Shown here: piece by piece, positions 22,345-33,384 of the stretch
How positions within the stretch are numbered: the stretch's first letter is position 1
Layout: each line of letters begins with the position of its first letter
Position numbers and translations under genes: made by a program
Notes under the pieces: generated by a model
The model's input: only the letters and a program-made list of their open reading frames with translations
What the model was told of the DNA's origin: nothing
Database searches by the model: none
Assembly: GCA_037042185.1 (NCBI GenBank)
Contig: JAXQJY010000028.1
Coordinates: 2,480,001 to 2,544,000 of the forward strand
Source: Sordariomycetes sp. S80-01Y
Lineage: Eukaryota; Ascomycota; Sordariomycetes
DNA: 64,000 nucleotides
Direction: 5' to 3'

Positions 22345-23418
22345 TCATCGCATTCTCTCGTGTAGCAGCTCTCTCACGAAGCCATCAACAGCGTCCAGCA
22401 TACTCCCCAACGCCCCCTCTTCAACCCAAAAATGACCGGCTCCTGTGATCTCCTTTCCCGTAAAGAGACTGCCTTCGGCTTCCTTCATTCTCGTCGTCCA
22501 CCTCCTGAGCTTGTGGGCGGAGACGAACCCATCTCCGTCACCGTACACAGCTAACGTAGGGTTCTGCCTCAACTTCGCCTCAGCGGCCGGGTCCTGCCAC
22601 GACCGGCTCATGGTTGCGAGCACGGGTACTGCACCCTGCAAAGGTGCAACCAGCAGGTACGCCGGCCTCGGGGGCGACAGATCCGCGAGGGGTGAGAGCA
22701 CCAGCTCCGGCGGCGACGCGGCTTTCCGACCATTGGGACTGCTGTTCCGAGAAGCATGCTTCGTCTTGGCCATGAAGTGCTGCACGCCTTTTCTGAGCTT
22801 CTCCTCTGCATCGTCGAGGCTGAAGCTCCGTCTCCCATCGTGACTTCGCTTCGGGCTCCCCTCGCCAACTCGCAAGCTCCGCCTCGAATGCGTGTTCAGA
22901 AGATCACGTTGTTGAGTGCCGAGGGCTTCGGCTCGTGTACGGATCTGGCCTGCCTCAGAGGCGATTGTCGGCTGCACGAAGTTGGACAGCAGGTCCTCTA
23001 GCGGCGGCAACTGCGTCGTAACCATGGCGCCGTAGGAGTACCCAGCCATGAGTAATTTCGTATCCTGCTCGGGCTGTCTTTCTCCAAGGTAATGAAGATA
23101 GTAGACCAAAAAGCCCACCGCGGCTGTATAGTCTCCCCTCTCCGGCTTCGCAGTCCAGCTTGTCCTCCCTGCACTCCCTCCAGCGCCTCGAAAGTTGAAC
23201 GTGAGGACCACGAACCCCTTTCTGAGCAGCAGGGCTCCTATTTCCCCAACAATTGGGTCATCGTAGCTTCCACCGAGCGGCGCGTAGGGATGCGCGACAA
23301 TGGCGGCGTGGCGCGTCGACGTGGGGGTCAACGAGAGAGGGTGGTAGATTCGAGCGTCGAGGAGGGTGCCGTCGTGCAAAGAGGGCAGAGAGAGGGTCAA
23401 GGTCGGCTCGGGCAGCAT
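22345..23418 (-). CDS. Alpha/beta hydrolase with a disordered insert
   Basis: 357 residues if translation starts at the ATG at 23418 (MLPEPTLTLSLPSLHDG), which fits how I remember relatives beginning. In-frame ATGs also exist at 23634 and 23664, the last overlapping the stop of the PIG-S gene, so the start is uncertain. The domain shows IVAHPYAPLGGS, NFRGAGGSAG, and the nucleophile elbow GYSYG. The acid is likely in YGDGDGF and the catalytic His in GAGHFW. About 110 Ser/Arg/Lys-rich residues, including RSFSLDDAEEKLRKG, are inserted between the elbow and the next strand; they look disordered and possibly phosphorylated. The substrate is unknown. It follows PIG-S closely on the same strand. Confidence 0.82.
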   Translation of the reverse strand: MLPEPTLTLSLPSLHDGTLLDARIYHPLSLTPTSTRHAAIVAHPYAPLGGSYDDPIVGEIGALLLRKGFVVLTFNFRGAGGSAGRTSWTAKPERGDYTAAVGFLVYYLHYLGERQPEQDTKLLMAGYSYGAMVTTQLPPLEDLLSNFVQPTIASEAGQIRTRAEALGTQQRDLLNTHSRRSLRVGEGSPKRSHDGRRSFSLDDAEEKLRKGVQHFMAKTKHASRNSSPNGRKAASPPELVLSPLADLSPPRPAYLLVAPLQGAVPVLATMSRSWQDPAAEAKLRQNPTLAVYGDGDGFVSAHKLRRWTTRMKEAEGSLFTGKEITGAGHFWVEEGALGSMLDAVDGFVRELLHERMR

Positions 23419-23660
23419 TTTCGAGGCATCGTCGTCGGGGCGCAATGTTTGAATTGGGGTTGAAGGTGGCGGTTTGGAAAGTCGTGGTTGGTGTTGGGTT
23501 ATCAGGCTGAAGCTGTCTGTTAGCGCAGCGACGTCACTGGAGCTCTGCTTTAGGCGCCGCATGTGAAAGGCAGCAACCTCCATAGGTATGGACGCCTCTT
23601 CACGCAGCTCTGGTCTGTTTGGCGAATTCTTCATAATCGCATGCAATTGGACTCTATAGA

Positions 23661-25308
23661 TCATTGGCTCTTCTTTTCCTTCTCCGTCGCCTGCCTCTCT
23701 TTCCTTCTCCTCAGCCAGTTCTTCAGCTCCTTCACAAGGCCCATGACCAACGGCACGCCGACCGGCCCCAGAAGCGGCAGATAGACGGCGACCTTGTGCT
23801 CGTCCGGGAAATACAGCTGTCCCACCATGCTCTTCTCGAAGAAGGCCCTCTCCGCCTCCTCTTCTGCTATCCTCGCATGCAGCAGTCCCTCTGCCCCCCC
23901 GAGGTTGGAGCATGCTTGGGATAGGTGCTGCATGCTGGTTGCGACTCCGTCCGCGACCGTCGAGGGGATGGAGATGGACGGCAATGCTTTCGAGAGGCGA
24001 GCCAGGGAGCCGAGGGTCGATGACGCCCGAAGCAGAAGATCCGCGGAGCGGATGCGGACGAGGGTGGAGAGGCGCAGAGGCAGAGAGCCGGATTGGGGCG
24101 TGCCGAGGAGGGTGAGGAGGTGGTTTCCAAAGGTCAGCATGGCCTGACGGAGCGTCTCGCTCGACACGTGCCTCGTCGCGTCCGGCAGGGACAGCAAGTA
24201 GACAGTCCCCCATTGCGGGATGAGCCAGGACTGCGAGGTAGCGTCTGAACCAATGTTGGAGATGGTCTGGTTGCCGACAAAGATGACGAAGTTGATCGTG
24301 GGCGCGCCTCCTATCGACGGCGACAGAGGCCACTCGGCCGCGTTGATGAAGGAAGGCAGGTCCTTGTTCTCGAGCGCGTCAGACTGCACACCAGGCGTGG
24401 CGTAGAGCTGGAGCTGCGTATCAACGGTGAAGTTGTGGATCGGCCGTAGCAGGTCCAGCATGGGGTTGATGTACTTGTCCACCGCATCCTCAATGTCCCA
24501 CGTGTTCGGCGTCGGACCGTCGGTGAACAGCGAAAAGGTGAGGTGGTACGTTGGGGCGTACCGGACGGATCGTGTCGTTCGTTTCGAGAGGGTTTCGATC
24601 GCGGAGGGGGTGAGGGTCTGAGGGCGTGTGTCGGATGACATGGACGACGTCGAGAGCAGGTACGAAATGATGGACTGCTCCTCGGCAAAGGTCTCACGCA
24701 GCTGCGTCGCAAGGTACGCGGCCAAGGGTGAAGATCCAGAGCCGGACGCCGAGACTGCGTCTGGAGAATATGTGACCTCCAGCGAAGCTGAATGGGGATC
24801 GAGCTTCGATGCCTGGGCGTCGCCGGGCGTAAGCTTGATCGTCAGGGCGAGATCGCGTGCGTCGCGGACAGTTTTATCGGCGGCGGGCGCATGTTGCAGC
24901 CTCAGATGATGAGCCGAGAAGTCATTGAGGGCGTCGAGGGCCTGCTGCGTCTGGTGCACGAGCTGGTCGGCTTCGGATTGCTGGAGCTGGTCGGCTTGGA
25001 CGGCGATCTGGAGGGGAAATACAGGACGACAGGCCTAACAATGTCAGCTCGCCTCCTTCTCCGTCTAATCGAGGCTCCCTTACCTTCCCATCCGCCCACT
25101 CAAGCATCTCGTCCACAGGCAGATTGGCGCGGTAGATGGTCGTTGTGTACCACCAGATGGGCAGCCCCAGGAACACGACGAGCAGCCACATGGACAGGAC
25201 GATGTACGACCGCCTGCGCACGTCGGCGGGCTTCTCGGGAGGCGGCATCTTGAAGCTCCCTTCTGGAGCGGTGGCCGCTGCTGCTGCTTCTGACGCGCCC
25301 GAAGCCAT
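23661..25308 (-). CDS. GPI17: GPI transamidase subunit PIG-S / Gpi17
   Basis: Two exons (25308-25084 and 25034-23661) with a 49-base intron give 532 residues. The N-terminal cytosolic segment (about 35 residues, Ala/Pro/Lys-rich) is followed by a membrane helix (YIVLSMWLLVVFLGLPIWWY) and the motif TTTIYRANLP typical of PIG-S, where the luminal domain begins. The luminal part has the YAPTYHLTFSLF and NFVIFVGNQTI segments. A second helix near the C-terminus (YLPLLGPVGVPLVMGLVKEL) is followed by a short basic tail. This matches the two-helix topology of PIG-S. It is a subunit of the ER transamidase that attaches GPI anchors to proteins. The next gene downstream on this strand starts within about 240 bases of its stop. 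Confidence 0.9.
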
Positions 25309-25630
25309 GTTGAAGAAGGGCGCGGCTTGGGCGAGGGGGTGAAGCTGAGCGCGATGGCGTGTTTGGCGGAGGACAGTTTGAGGCTAGGGGTCCGGAGCTG
25401 TGGCGCGGTGGGACGGTGGGACGAGGGACGCTGTGGCGGGGCCTCGGAGGGTTGACACGGGGGATGTGGCTGGCGAGGGTAGGGGTAAAGGGGGGTTCGG
25501 GAGCGGATTTACATTGACGTCTGTCCCTTGACATGGCTGGAACATTGCATTGGAATGGTCAAACATGTTCATATACGTTGGTTCAGTTGCCATTGTGAGC
25601 TGGCGGTCGCCAATCTGCCACCTAGCCCTC
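25309..25630. other. Intergenic, GPI17 promoter side
   Basis: About 320 bases between the start of GPI17 and the end of the next minus-strand gene. GC-rich near GPI17. Nothing else recognised. Confidence 0.4.
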
Positions 25631-27182
25631 TCAGCCCCCCTGCCGTGACAACGCCTGTTCAATCACCACCTTGCCTAGCTTGTCATGAAGCACGTCAATC
25701 CACAGAACTGTTTTAAGAGACGCTTTTACATCCTTCCAGTCCATCGTGTTCAGTTTTGCAAGTAGGCCATGCAAAAAGCCTTCTATCCTTTCTGTGAGGC
25801 TTTGCTTCTCTGCCATTGAAGCTGCCAGCGTCAACCAAACCACTAGCAGCCAAAGGACCAATGCATCAGGCGAAGAAGAAGAGTTGTCAATGGCCGACAG
25901 GAGCGAGTCCGTGAAGAGCGGCATGATGTGCTGTTTCTGCTCCACGTTGCATGGTCGATCCCACTTGAACATGATGCCGGCTGCGTAAACCAGCATCCCC
26001 ACGCGCATAGTCTCCTGCAGGCTGCCTTCCTGGTACGACTGGTGGAAGAGACGATACATGATTGACGTGATGATCTCGGCGAAGTAGTCAGTGCGCACTT
26101 TGCGCCCGGTCTGATGCGCCAGGTTGGCCATGCTGGAGAACTTCCTGAGATCGAGCCAGACGTTCCTTAACCTCACGTCAACGGCGTCCATGACGGCGCT
26201 CACTTCTGGGGGTCCGGTGGACACTGAAGTCTTCTTGGCGAAGTCTGTGGTCAGATATACATCCCAAGAGATGTTTTCCTTGAAGAAGACAGGCTGTGCG
26301 CCACGACGAAGCGCCGTAGAGAGGTCGGTCCGGCAGACTTTGGTCCACAACTCGTCCGTCGTCGAAGTGAGAGCTGAGAATCCCCCGCGCAGGGCAATCA
26401 TCGTCTTTAGACCGCCGACGTGATTCTCCATGTTTCCTCTGTGGTCCATCTGGTCGGCGGCCCTCGCTAGAAGGACCACAGACATGATGGTGGGGTCTGA
26501 GATGGCCTCCGGCGCACTGCTGTCGCTTAATCTTTGCTGCAGCGAGTGAATGGCCGTTGCCGCGTAATGAAGGGTGGAGATTGATGCCTTTCGACCGGCT
26601 GCGGCATCTGCTTGCGCGGCTGCTGCGAACTTCATGGACTGAAGATATACAACGTCGCTGAGCATGTACCCCGTCCACGCAGAAGCTGCAGCATCGCTGA
26701 TATCTTCACATATGGACTGCGGATACATGGAATCCATGGCTTGCCGCAGGTCTGCTCGCATCGTTAGCTTGATGAGATACAAGAACCTGGTTCGACTTAC
26801 ACTCCATGCCGGCATACAAGACCGAGAGATCCACACCTTCCGGCAGTTGAGTCCAGTTCACCAGATCCCAGCCACGCCGAAGGCTGGCTAGGCTATCGGG
26901 GGTACCTTCACGGGTCGTGTGCACGCTGCTGTTATCTACGGGCGCGTCCTTGCTCACCCAGGACGACAGGTGGCGACCACACTTTGCACGCCGTGGCCTG
27001 CCGCGACTGACATGGCTCCGGACTTGGCGCTTCTGCTCCCGACGGACATCCTCGAAGACTTGAGACCCCTTGAAGGCTGCATCGGAGTTCGTGACGATGA
27101 ATTGGAAGGATTTCGGGGTCGGGGGGGCATCCCCTGCAGGATGAGTAGTGGCAGCACTCGTCGCCGATATGATGCGCATCAT
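25631..27182 (-). CDS. Fungal transcription-factor-domain protein lacking a zinc cluster
   Basis: Two exons (27182-26801 and 26751-25631) with a 49-base intron (GTAAGT donor, GCAG acceptor) give 500 residues. The N-terminus reads FQFIVTNSDAAFKGS and then a basic EDVRREQKRQVRSHVSRGRPRR stretch; I know this F-x-I-V-T ... R-S-H-V arrangement from many fungal proteins that have a fungal-specific transcription factor domain but no Zn2Cys6 cluster. The remainder is helical, including NHVGGLKTMIALRGG, which is the usual signature of this domain (DUF3468 type), and ends with LSRQGG. No cysteine cluster can be found within or just upstream of exon 1. It may act as a co-regulator without direct DNA contact. 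It is divergent from the SDR at 27861. Confidence 0.8.
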
Positions 27183-27860
27183 TTATGAATCTGGCAAATG
27201 CATCCCATCTTGGCAAGGAAGATCTGAGAGAAGAAGATGCGGAAACGAGAGGCTTGTGAAAGAGGCGCGAGGTGAGAGAGTCCTGAGGGGACACCAGCGA
27301 TGTAAGCTTGGATGCCAAGACCAGATGCACTGACCTGATCTGGTCTAGCGCGCGGTCGAGGCCGGACTATGGTTCCCACGTGACCCGCCTCGCTTACACC
27401 TCCTACGGGAGCGCCGTCCTCGTCGCGGATTTTCTCGCGTACACCACGAGATGGTGTCATTGATTGTTCCAGATCCTGAAACCCGCGGCGCATCTGGCTG
27501 CACGTCATGGCGAAGTTCACTTTCCACCGCTCGCAGCCGCAGGCGTTTCCTAGTTGGGTCATTGGGCAACGCTTGGAAGGTCGAGTGGCGGCAAGTTGCA
27601 GCCTGTTTGACCTCTGGCGCAGGTGGTTTGGACTTGACAGCGATCCATATTTATGTGTAAGTTTGGAATTTTCAAGAAATGAAGCGGAATTCCGTTCTCG
27701 CTGGGCGCAGTACATGAGCCTGGACTTGAACACTTCCCACGGCGAGCTCCCGAGGTATATAAGTGCTTGAGAACATCCTGACATTAGACCCAAGCATGCT
27801 CAAGGCCGTTTCTAAACTATCCATATCCTGAAGAAAGCATTAGCACTTTGATCCATCGAT
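27183..27860. promoter_or_regulatory. Divergent promoter region between TF-domain protein and SDR
   Basis: About 680 bases between two gene starts. A clean TATATAA (27756-27762) lies about 100 bases before the SDR ATG. No gene is seen inside. Confidence 0.5.
27756..27762 (+). promoter_or_regulatory. TATA box of the SDR gene
   Basis: TATATAA about 100 bases upstream of the ATG at 27861, a common spacing for strongly inducible fungal promoters. Confidence 0.55.
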
Positions 27861-28959
27861 ATGTCTGCTTCACCTACCACTCACGTCCACTCTCGGGACC
27901 TCCCCCCGAACAACACCAACCCCATGGTCGCAATGGTCAAGTCTAAACTCTTCACCGTGTACCCTCAACCTCCACCTTCAACCGACCTCTCGTCTCGAAC
28001 CGCCGTCATCACGGGTGCCGCCACTGGTCTCGGCCGCGAAGCCGCGAGGCAACTTCTCGCCCTCAACCTGACCCGCCTCATTATTGCCGCGCGCACCGTC
28101 AAGCGCGGCGAGTCCACGGCCCAGGAGCTCCAATCAGCGTTCCCAAAGGCCAAAATTGAAGTCTGGCCGCTGGAGATGGAGAGTTATGAGAGCGTGGAGA
28201 GCTTCGCGAAGCGGTGCGGTAAGGAGCTTGGAAGGCTGGACATGGCTATCTTGAATGCTGGAATGGGCGACATCGAGATGAAGTTCTCGAGCCACGGACA
28301 CGAGAGAACCATGCAGGTCAACTACTACAGCACTGCTCTTCTTGGGGTCTTGCTGCTGCCGATTATGAAGGCCAAGAAGACCACCGCGGGCCCGACACCG
28401 CATCTCACGATGGTCTGCTCCGACATGTCGCGCATGTGCGCCGTGCCCAACCTCAAGGAAGTCCCGTTCCTCCCGACATTTGACGACGAGAAGTGGTGGA
28501 ATCCCAACGACCGTTACGGCGAATCGAAGCTGGCGGCGCAGCTCTTCTTCATCCGCCTAGCAGAGCACGTCTCGCCGGACGACGTCATCATCAACATGAT
28601 CGAGCCGGGCTTCACCAAGGGCACGGGTCTGCTCAGGAACCTGACGGGACTGACGGGCTTCTCGTTTCGACTCACCAGTGCGCTGCTGGCGCACCCCGTC
28701 TCGTCAGGGGCGTTGACCTACGTGGATGCGGCAGCTGTGCAGGGACGGTCGTCGCATGGCTGCAACATTGACAAGGGGACTATAGGACCGTAAGTGCACC
28801 TGATGAACACTTCGAAACCATGCTGATGTCTCTAGATATGCCTGGCCCTGTCACGGACCGGAGGGCGAGGCCTTGATGGACCGTGTGTGGGAGGAGACGA
28901 TGGAGGAGTTTGCGCCGTTTGGGGCTCGGCAGATGATCGCATCTATGGCGAAAGCATAG
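27861..28959 (+). CDS. Short-chain dehydrogenase/reductase
   Basis: Two exons (27861-28789 and 28836-28959), with a 46-base intron (GTAAGT donor, TCTAG acceptor), give 350 residues. Nucleotide-binding motif TGAATGLGREAARQLL, NAG in the fourth strand, and the active-site Y-x-x-x-K in DRYGESKLAAQLF are all present; MVCSDMSR supplies the catalytic Ser. The RTVKRGES segment after the second strand suggests NADP(H) preference. The C-terminal exon (YAWPCHGPEGEALMDRVWEET) matches the tail seen in fungal SDRs related to retinol dehydrogenases and WWOX-like proteins. Substrate unknown. It has its own TATA box and shares a promoter region with a zinc-cluster-less regulator. Confidence 0.9.
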
Positions 28960-30071
28960 CCAGGAGATGATCCACGGGGCCTATGGTAAGGTACATGTTT
29001 GAGTGTTGAGGCGTTGCGGGAGCACATCTAGGAAAGCTGGACACCATGTTTTCTTTGCGTCATGATAGAGCTGCGCTTGAACAATCAGCACATAATATGC
29101 ATCACTTCTTGCACATTGCACCAGAGACTAGGGACGGTTCAACTTGAATGTGTCATCTCCTGATGGTTTCTGGCTTGGTCTGGGTAGAATAGGAGGTCTG
29201 GGACAGAAGGAAAGGTGGCGCATGGAAAGGGGCCACGCCACGGCTGGTGAATGTGGCTCAGCTGCAAGAGCTCTCATCCGAGGTGCCGATGTGGGCCCTG
29301 TAATCCGTACAGCACCCCATCCTCAGACAATCATCCTCGTCTCCAACCAACCAGCCCTCACCATCGGCGACTTTGTTCCCCATCGAGCTGCCTCGAGTCC
29401 CGACCACCAGCAACTGGCCAGCGATGCCTCGCATCTCAGTCACTTCAGCGGACGCAGCACCGACGACCGCGGCTACAGGCGTCCCTCGTACGACCCGGCT
29501 TCCACCTCGTCCGAGACCAAGCCCAGGGCACTTAGAACACCCCGACATCTCGCAATGGAGCAAAACCAACTCACACCAGCTTCTCGCCATCTGGCCAGAC
29601 GCTGGTCCGGGTCAGCGTCAGCGTCCCCATCCGGTATGCCCTTCGGCCAAGATGCGGGGTTCGCCCAGGTCGATGCCAGATTCCCCCACAAACTAAACAT
29701 GGCACGGCCCTCCGGACAGGCGTCTCGTCTGGTCGGGCTTAGCTTGACAGGGAGAGCCGGGACAACCTGCGACCACCGCTGGAGCCGAGGCTCGCCCCTT
29801 TGACGCCGGATCGTCACCGTCTGGACGGGCCAACCCTCAGGCCAGACGCATGGCAATATCTGCCTCCGCATCCCAGCTCTCGGCGCAGACGCTTCTCTTA
29901 TGATGTCTCTGCCCTGCTGTGCTCTTTGACGTTGGTTCCCGTTCTCTGTTCGCATCGACGCCTGAATCTCCGACAACGCGGCCTTGCGAATTCAGTCTCA
30001 CCAGTGACGCCATACGTTGCTGACTCTGCTGGAGCCACCCCAGTTTGTCGGCACTACGCTGAGCCGCCAAC
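28960..30071. other. Intergenic, SDR end to acyl-CoA synthetase start
   Basis: About 1.1 kb. A 219-codon open frame at 29144-29803 and an antisense one at 29473-29976 cover part of it, but both translate to Ser/Arg/Pro-rich sequence with no motif. I take the right half as the leader of the acyl-CoA synthetase gene. Confidence 0.4.
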
Positions 30072-32038
30072 ATGCCTGGTAGGCACCCCATCTCCCCCTG
30101 CTTCCAATTGAGCTTTTCGACTGAGACCATCAAGTCCCCTTGGCTTTAGCTGCACCGGCCGCCGCCGCAGCGCTCGCCTACATCAACGCCAAAGCCTCCG
30201 TCTGGAACGACGTCCGCCTCCTCGACGGCCAGTTCTCCTCGCTCTTCCGCATCCTCTACCGTCAAAAGGTCGACCGCCTCAACCTCTTCTACCTGCTCGA
30301 GGGCCGCGCCCAGTCCAAATCACACGCGAACAGGGACCTGCTGCGCTTCGAGGGCAAGCGATTTAGCTATGCGCAGGTGTACGACCAGGCGCTGCGCTAT
30401 GGCACCTGGCTGAGGGAGGTGCACGGCGTCAAGTCGGGCGAGATCGTGGCGATGGACTTCCAGAACTCGGATCTGTTCATCTTTATATGGTTCGGCCTCT
30501 GGAGCATTGGGGCCAAGCCGGCCTTTTTGAACTACAACCTGACGGGCAACGCGCTGTCGCACTGCGTCAAGGCGGCCGAGGCGAAGCTCTGCCTGGTAGA
30601 CCCGGCGGTTGAGGACAGCGTTGGAGACGATGTCAGATCGCAAAACCCCGGCGTCAAGTTCTTCACACTCACGCCAGAGGCCCAAGCGCAGGCGTCGGCA
30701 GCGCAGGCGGTGCGACAGCCGAACGAGGTGCGCTCCCAGGCCGAGTTCACCGACATGGCCATCCTCATCTATACGTCCGGCACGACGGGTCTGCCCAAGC
30801 CAGCCATTGTGTCATGGGGCAAGTGCATCACCGGCGCTGGCATCGGAGACCGCATCCTCAGGATATCCTCGGACGACGTCGTGTACACGGCCATGCCCCT
30901 GTACCACTCGGCTGCCGCGGTGCTCGCCTTCAGCGCCGTCCTGCACGCCGGGAGCACGCTGGCCCTGGGCCGCAAGTTCTCGACCAAGTCCTTCTGGAGC
31001 GACGTTCGCGACATGGACGCCACTGCCGTGCAGTACGTGGGCGAGACCCTGCGTTACCTCCTCGCCGCGCCGCCTCAGCTGGACCCCGTCACGGGCGAGA
31101 ACCTCGATAAGAAGCACCGCGTACGCATGGCCTACGGCAACGGCCTCCGCCCGGACATCTGGCAGCGCTTCAAGGACCGCTTCGGCATTGACACCATCAA
31201 CGAGATCTACGCCGCGACGGAGGGCACCCACGGCCTCATCAACATGGCCTCCAACGAGCTGACCGCCGGCGCCATCGGCCGCGCCGGCTGGCTCATGGAC
31301 GCCCTGCTAGCCGGCAGCATCGCCCTCGCAGAGGTGGACTGGGCTACGGAGGAGCCGGCTCGCGATCCCAAGACGGGCTTCTGCATAAAGGTTCCCCGCG
31401 GCACGCCCGGCGAGATGCTGTTCGCCCTGCCCGCGGACGACCCCTCGAAACGCTTCCAGGGCTACTACAAGAACCCCGGCGCCAACTCCAAGAAGCTCAT
31501 GCGCGACGTCTTCAAGAAGGGCGACGCCTGGTTCCGGACCGGCGACGTCGTCCGCTGGGAGAGCGACGGCTGCATCTTCTTCAGCGACCGCATCGGCGAT
31601 ACCTTCCGCTGGAAGTCCGAGAACGTGTCCACCACCGAGGTCAGCGAGGCGGTCGGCACGCACCCCGCCGTCCACGAAGCCAACGTCTACGGCGTCGAGG
31701 TGCCGCATCACGACGGCCGCGCCGGCTGCGCGGCTGTCTACGTGGACACCCACGCGCCCCTGGACGAAACCCTGCGGACCCTGGCCGAGCACACGCGCAA
31801 GGCCCTGCCGCGCTACGCCGTCCCCCTGTTCCTCCGCCTCGCAAGGGGCAATCCCGGCGGCGCACAGACGACGGGGACGAACAAGCAGCAGAAGCACCTC
31901 CTGCGGCAGGCCGGCGTGAAGCCCGACGCATCCAAGGACGCCGAGATGGGAGAGCTCTTCTGGCTGGCCAAGGACGGGTACGTGCCGTTCCGCGAGAAGG
32001 AGTGGCGGGAGCTGGAGGGTGGACGGGTGAAGCTGTGA
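30072..32038 (+). CDS. FATP-type very-long-chain acyl-CoA synthetase / fatty acid transporter
   Basis: 636 residues from two exons: a 7-base exon (30072-30078, ATG CCT G) and 30135-32038, separated by a 56-base intron with GTAGGC donor and CAAG acceptor. The large open frame has no upstream ATG before an in-frame stop at 30122, so a spliced start is required; the result MPVPLALAAPAAAAALAYIN fits the family. The AMP-binding motif IYTSGTTGLPKP is at about residues 211-222, then YAATEGTHG and the FRTGDVVRWESDGCIFFSDRIGDTFRWKSENVS block typical of FATP/Fat1 proteins. A hydrophobic patch around residue 120 may bring it to a membrane. It activates long and very long fatty acids to CoA esters, coupled to uptake or to peroxisomal and ER metabolism. 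Confidence 0.88.
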
Positions 32039-33384
32039 TGGACTGGAGCAAGATAGATTTCTAAAGCGTGTACATTGCCGTCTGATGGCTTATAGGTAGT
32101 TCATGATTGTATACACTTCGCTACTGCGGTCGATGAGTCCACTGCTTGAGTTGCCACTGACAGACGACCTTTTCTCCAGTTGCGAGCAAAACTGCGTCAT
32201 GGACTATTGCCTCCTCCAGATGTCCTGTCGTGCGCTGAACGACCGCGAACTTTGAGTCTCCCGTAGTGCAGAGCCAAGTTCCTGCGTCGAGTTGACTCAT
32301 CCAGTCCTGAGGTGTTCGCTTCGGCCCACTAGCATTTGTAGCTGTCGAGAATCATATTGCTAACTTGTGCTTCCCTTGTATTGCACTGAAGGGACCGAAG
32401 GACACCAGTGACCCGGGTCTGTCCAGCCCGCAGGAACAGGGAGCTTCTCGCGCCAACAATTGGACCTTGCGGGAGACAGGTTGCGACGGGAAGATTGGTC
32501 TGAGGTCTGAGATACCCCTTGATTCAAACCTGCACTTGTGACTTCGCCCGGCATGTATGCTATGCTATGCCACTGCAAAGCATCCCCGAAACCCGACCAA
32601 AGCCGACACGTCAGCCTATACAGCATCAAGAGAACAGAAGTCAAACCGAGAAATAGAAGGGTATTAATACAGGAAAGGTTCGCAGCCGGCCTTGGGTGTG
32701 GGGTGAACTGATACTTACGTCGTTTGGCTGTGCTTGTGACCCAGAGTAAAGCTCTTGAAAAGCAAGCCAATTTTTAACGAGAAGAAAGGTTCGATTTCAA
32801 ACGCCATTGTGCATGGAAGAAACTCCGGCGTCGAGAGATTGCCAAGAGAAGACTTCCATCTGCGTGGAGTCAACCCGCGACCTGATATTCATGACGAGGA
32901 GCTTCACGGTTCCGATACAGGACGCTGAGGAACGAGACAGGCAGATATCGAGCCCAGAGAAGCGGAGCAGAAGTTCCACATCCGCTACAGCTTCCGCATT
33001 CTCTTCCTCCCATGGACCCGGTCGGCCGGAGCGCATGCGGCCCATCCCGCGATGGTCACGAGGCTGGTACGGCGGGACTCATCAATGGGACCCTATGCCA
33101 CCTTATCCAAGAAACGAAGAGCTTCAAACTCCACATATGCGCCACTAGGACTGCGTGCCATGGAGCTGGTTCCGCCATAGTGGATGGCTATTGGTCGCGT
33201 CTATGCGGTTGGTCCGACGTACATTCGATCGCATGCACTCCTACCCGTAAAGTAGCAGGGGGCTGTGGCCATTACTCTCAGATATGAGTTCAAACCCCCG
33301 ATGCTGTTGTCTCGTGACATTGTCTCTTCCGACTGCGCACAGGCTGCGTGATTCTGGGTTGAGTTCCTTGGGCTCTCTGTCAGA
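32039..33384. other. Intergenic
   Basis: About 1.35 kb between two plus-strand genes. Open frames (32360-32770, 32807-33148) are short, mutually overlapping and without domains. It should hold the promoter of the membrane protein at 33385. Confidence 0.4.

Noticed and set aside
23419-24333. Extension of the hydrolase frame to 662 codons
   Set aside because: The extra part lies inside the PIG-S coding exon in another frame and does not resemble a hydrolase; it is an open-frame artefact.
29144-29803. 219-codon open frame as a possible gene
   Set aside because: Ser/Arg/Pro-rich translation without motifs, overlapped by another long antisense frame; more likely leader sequence.
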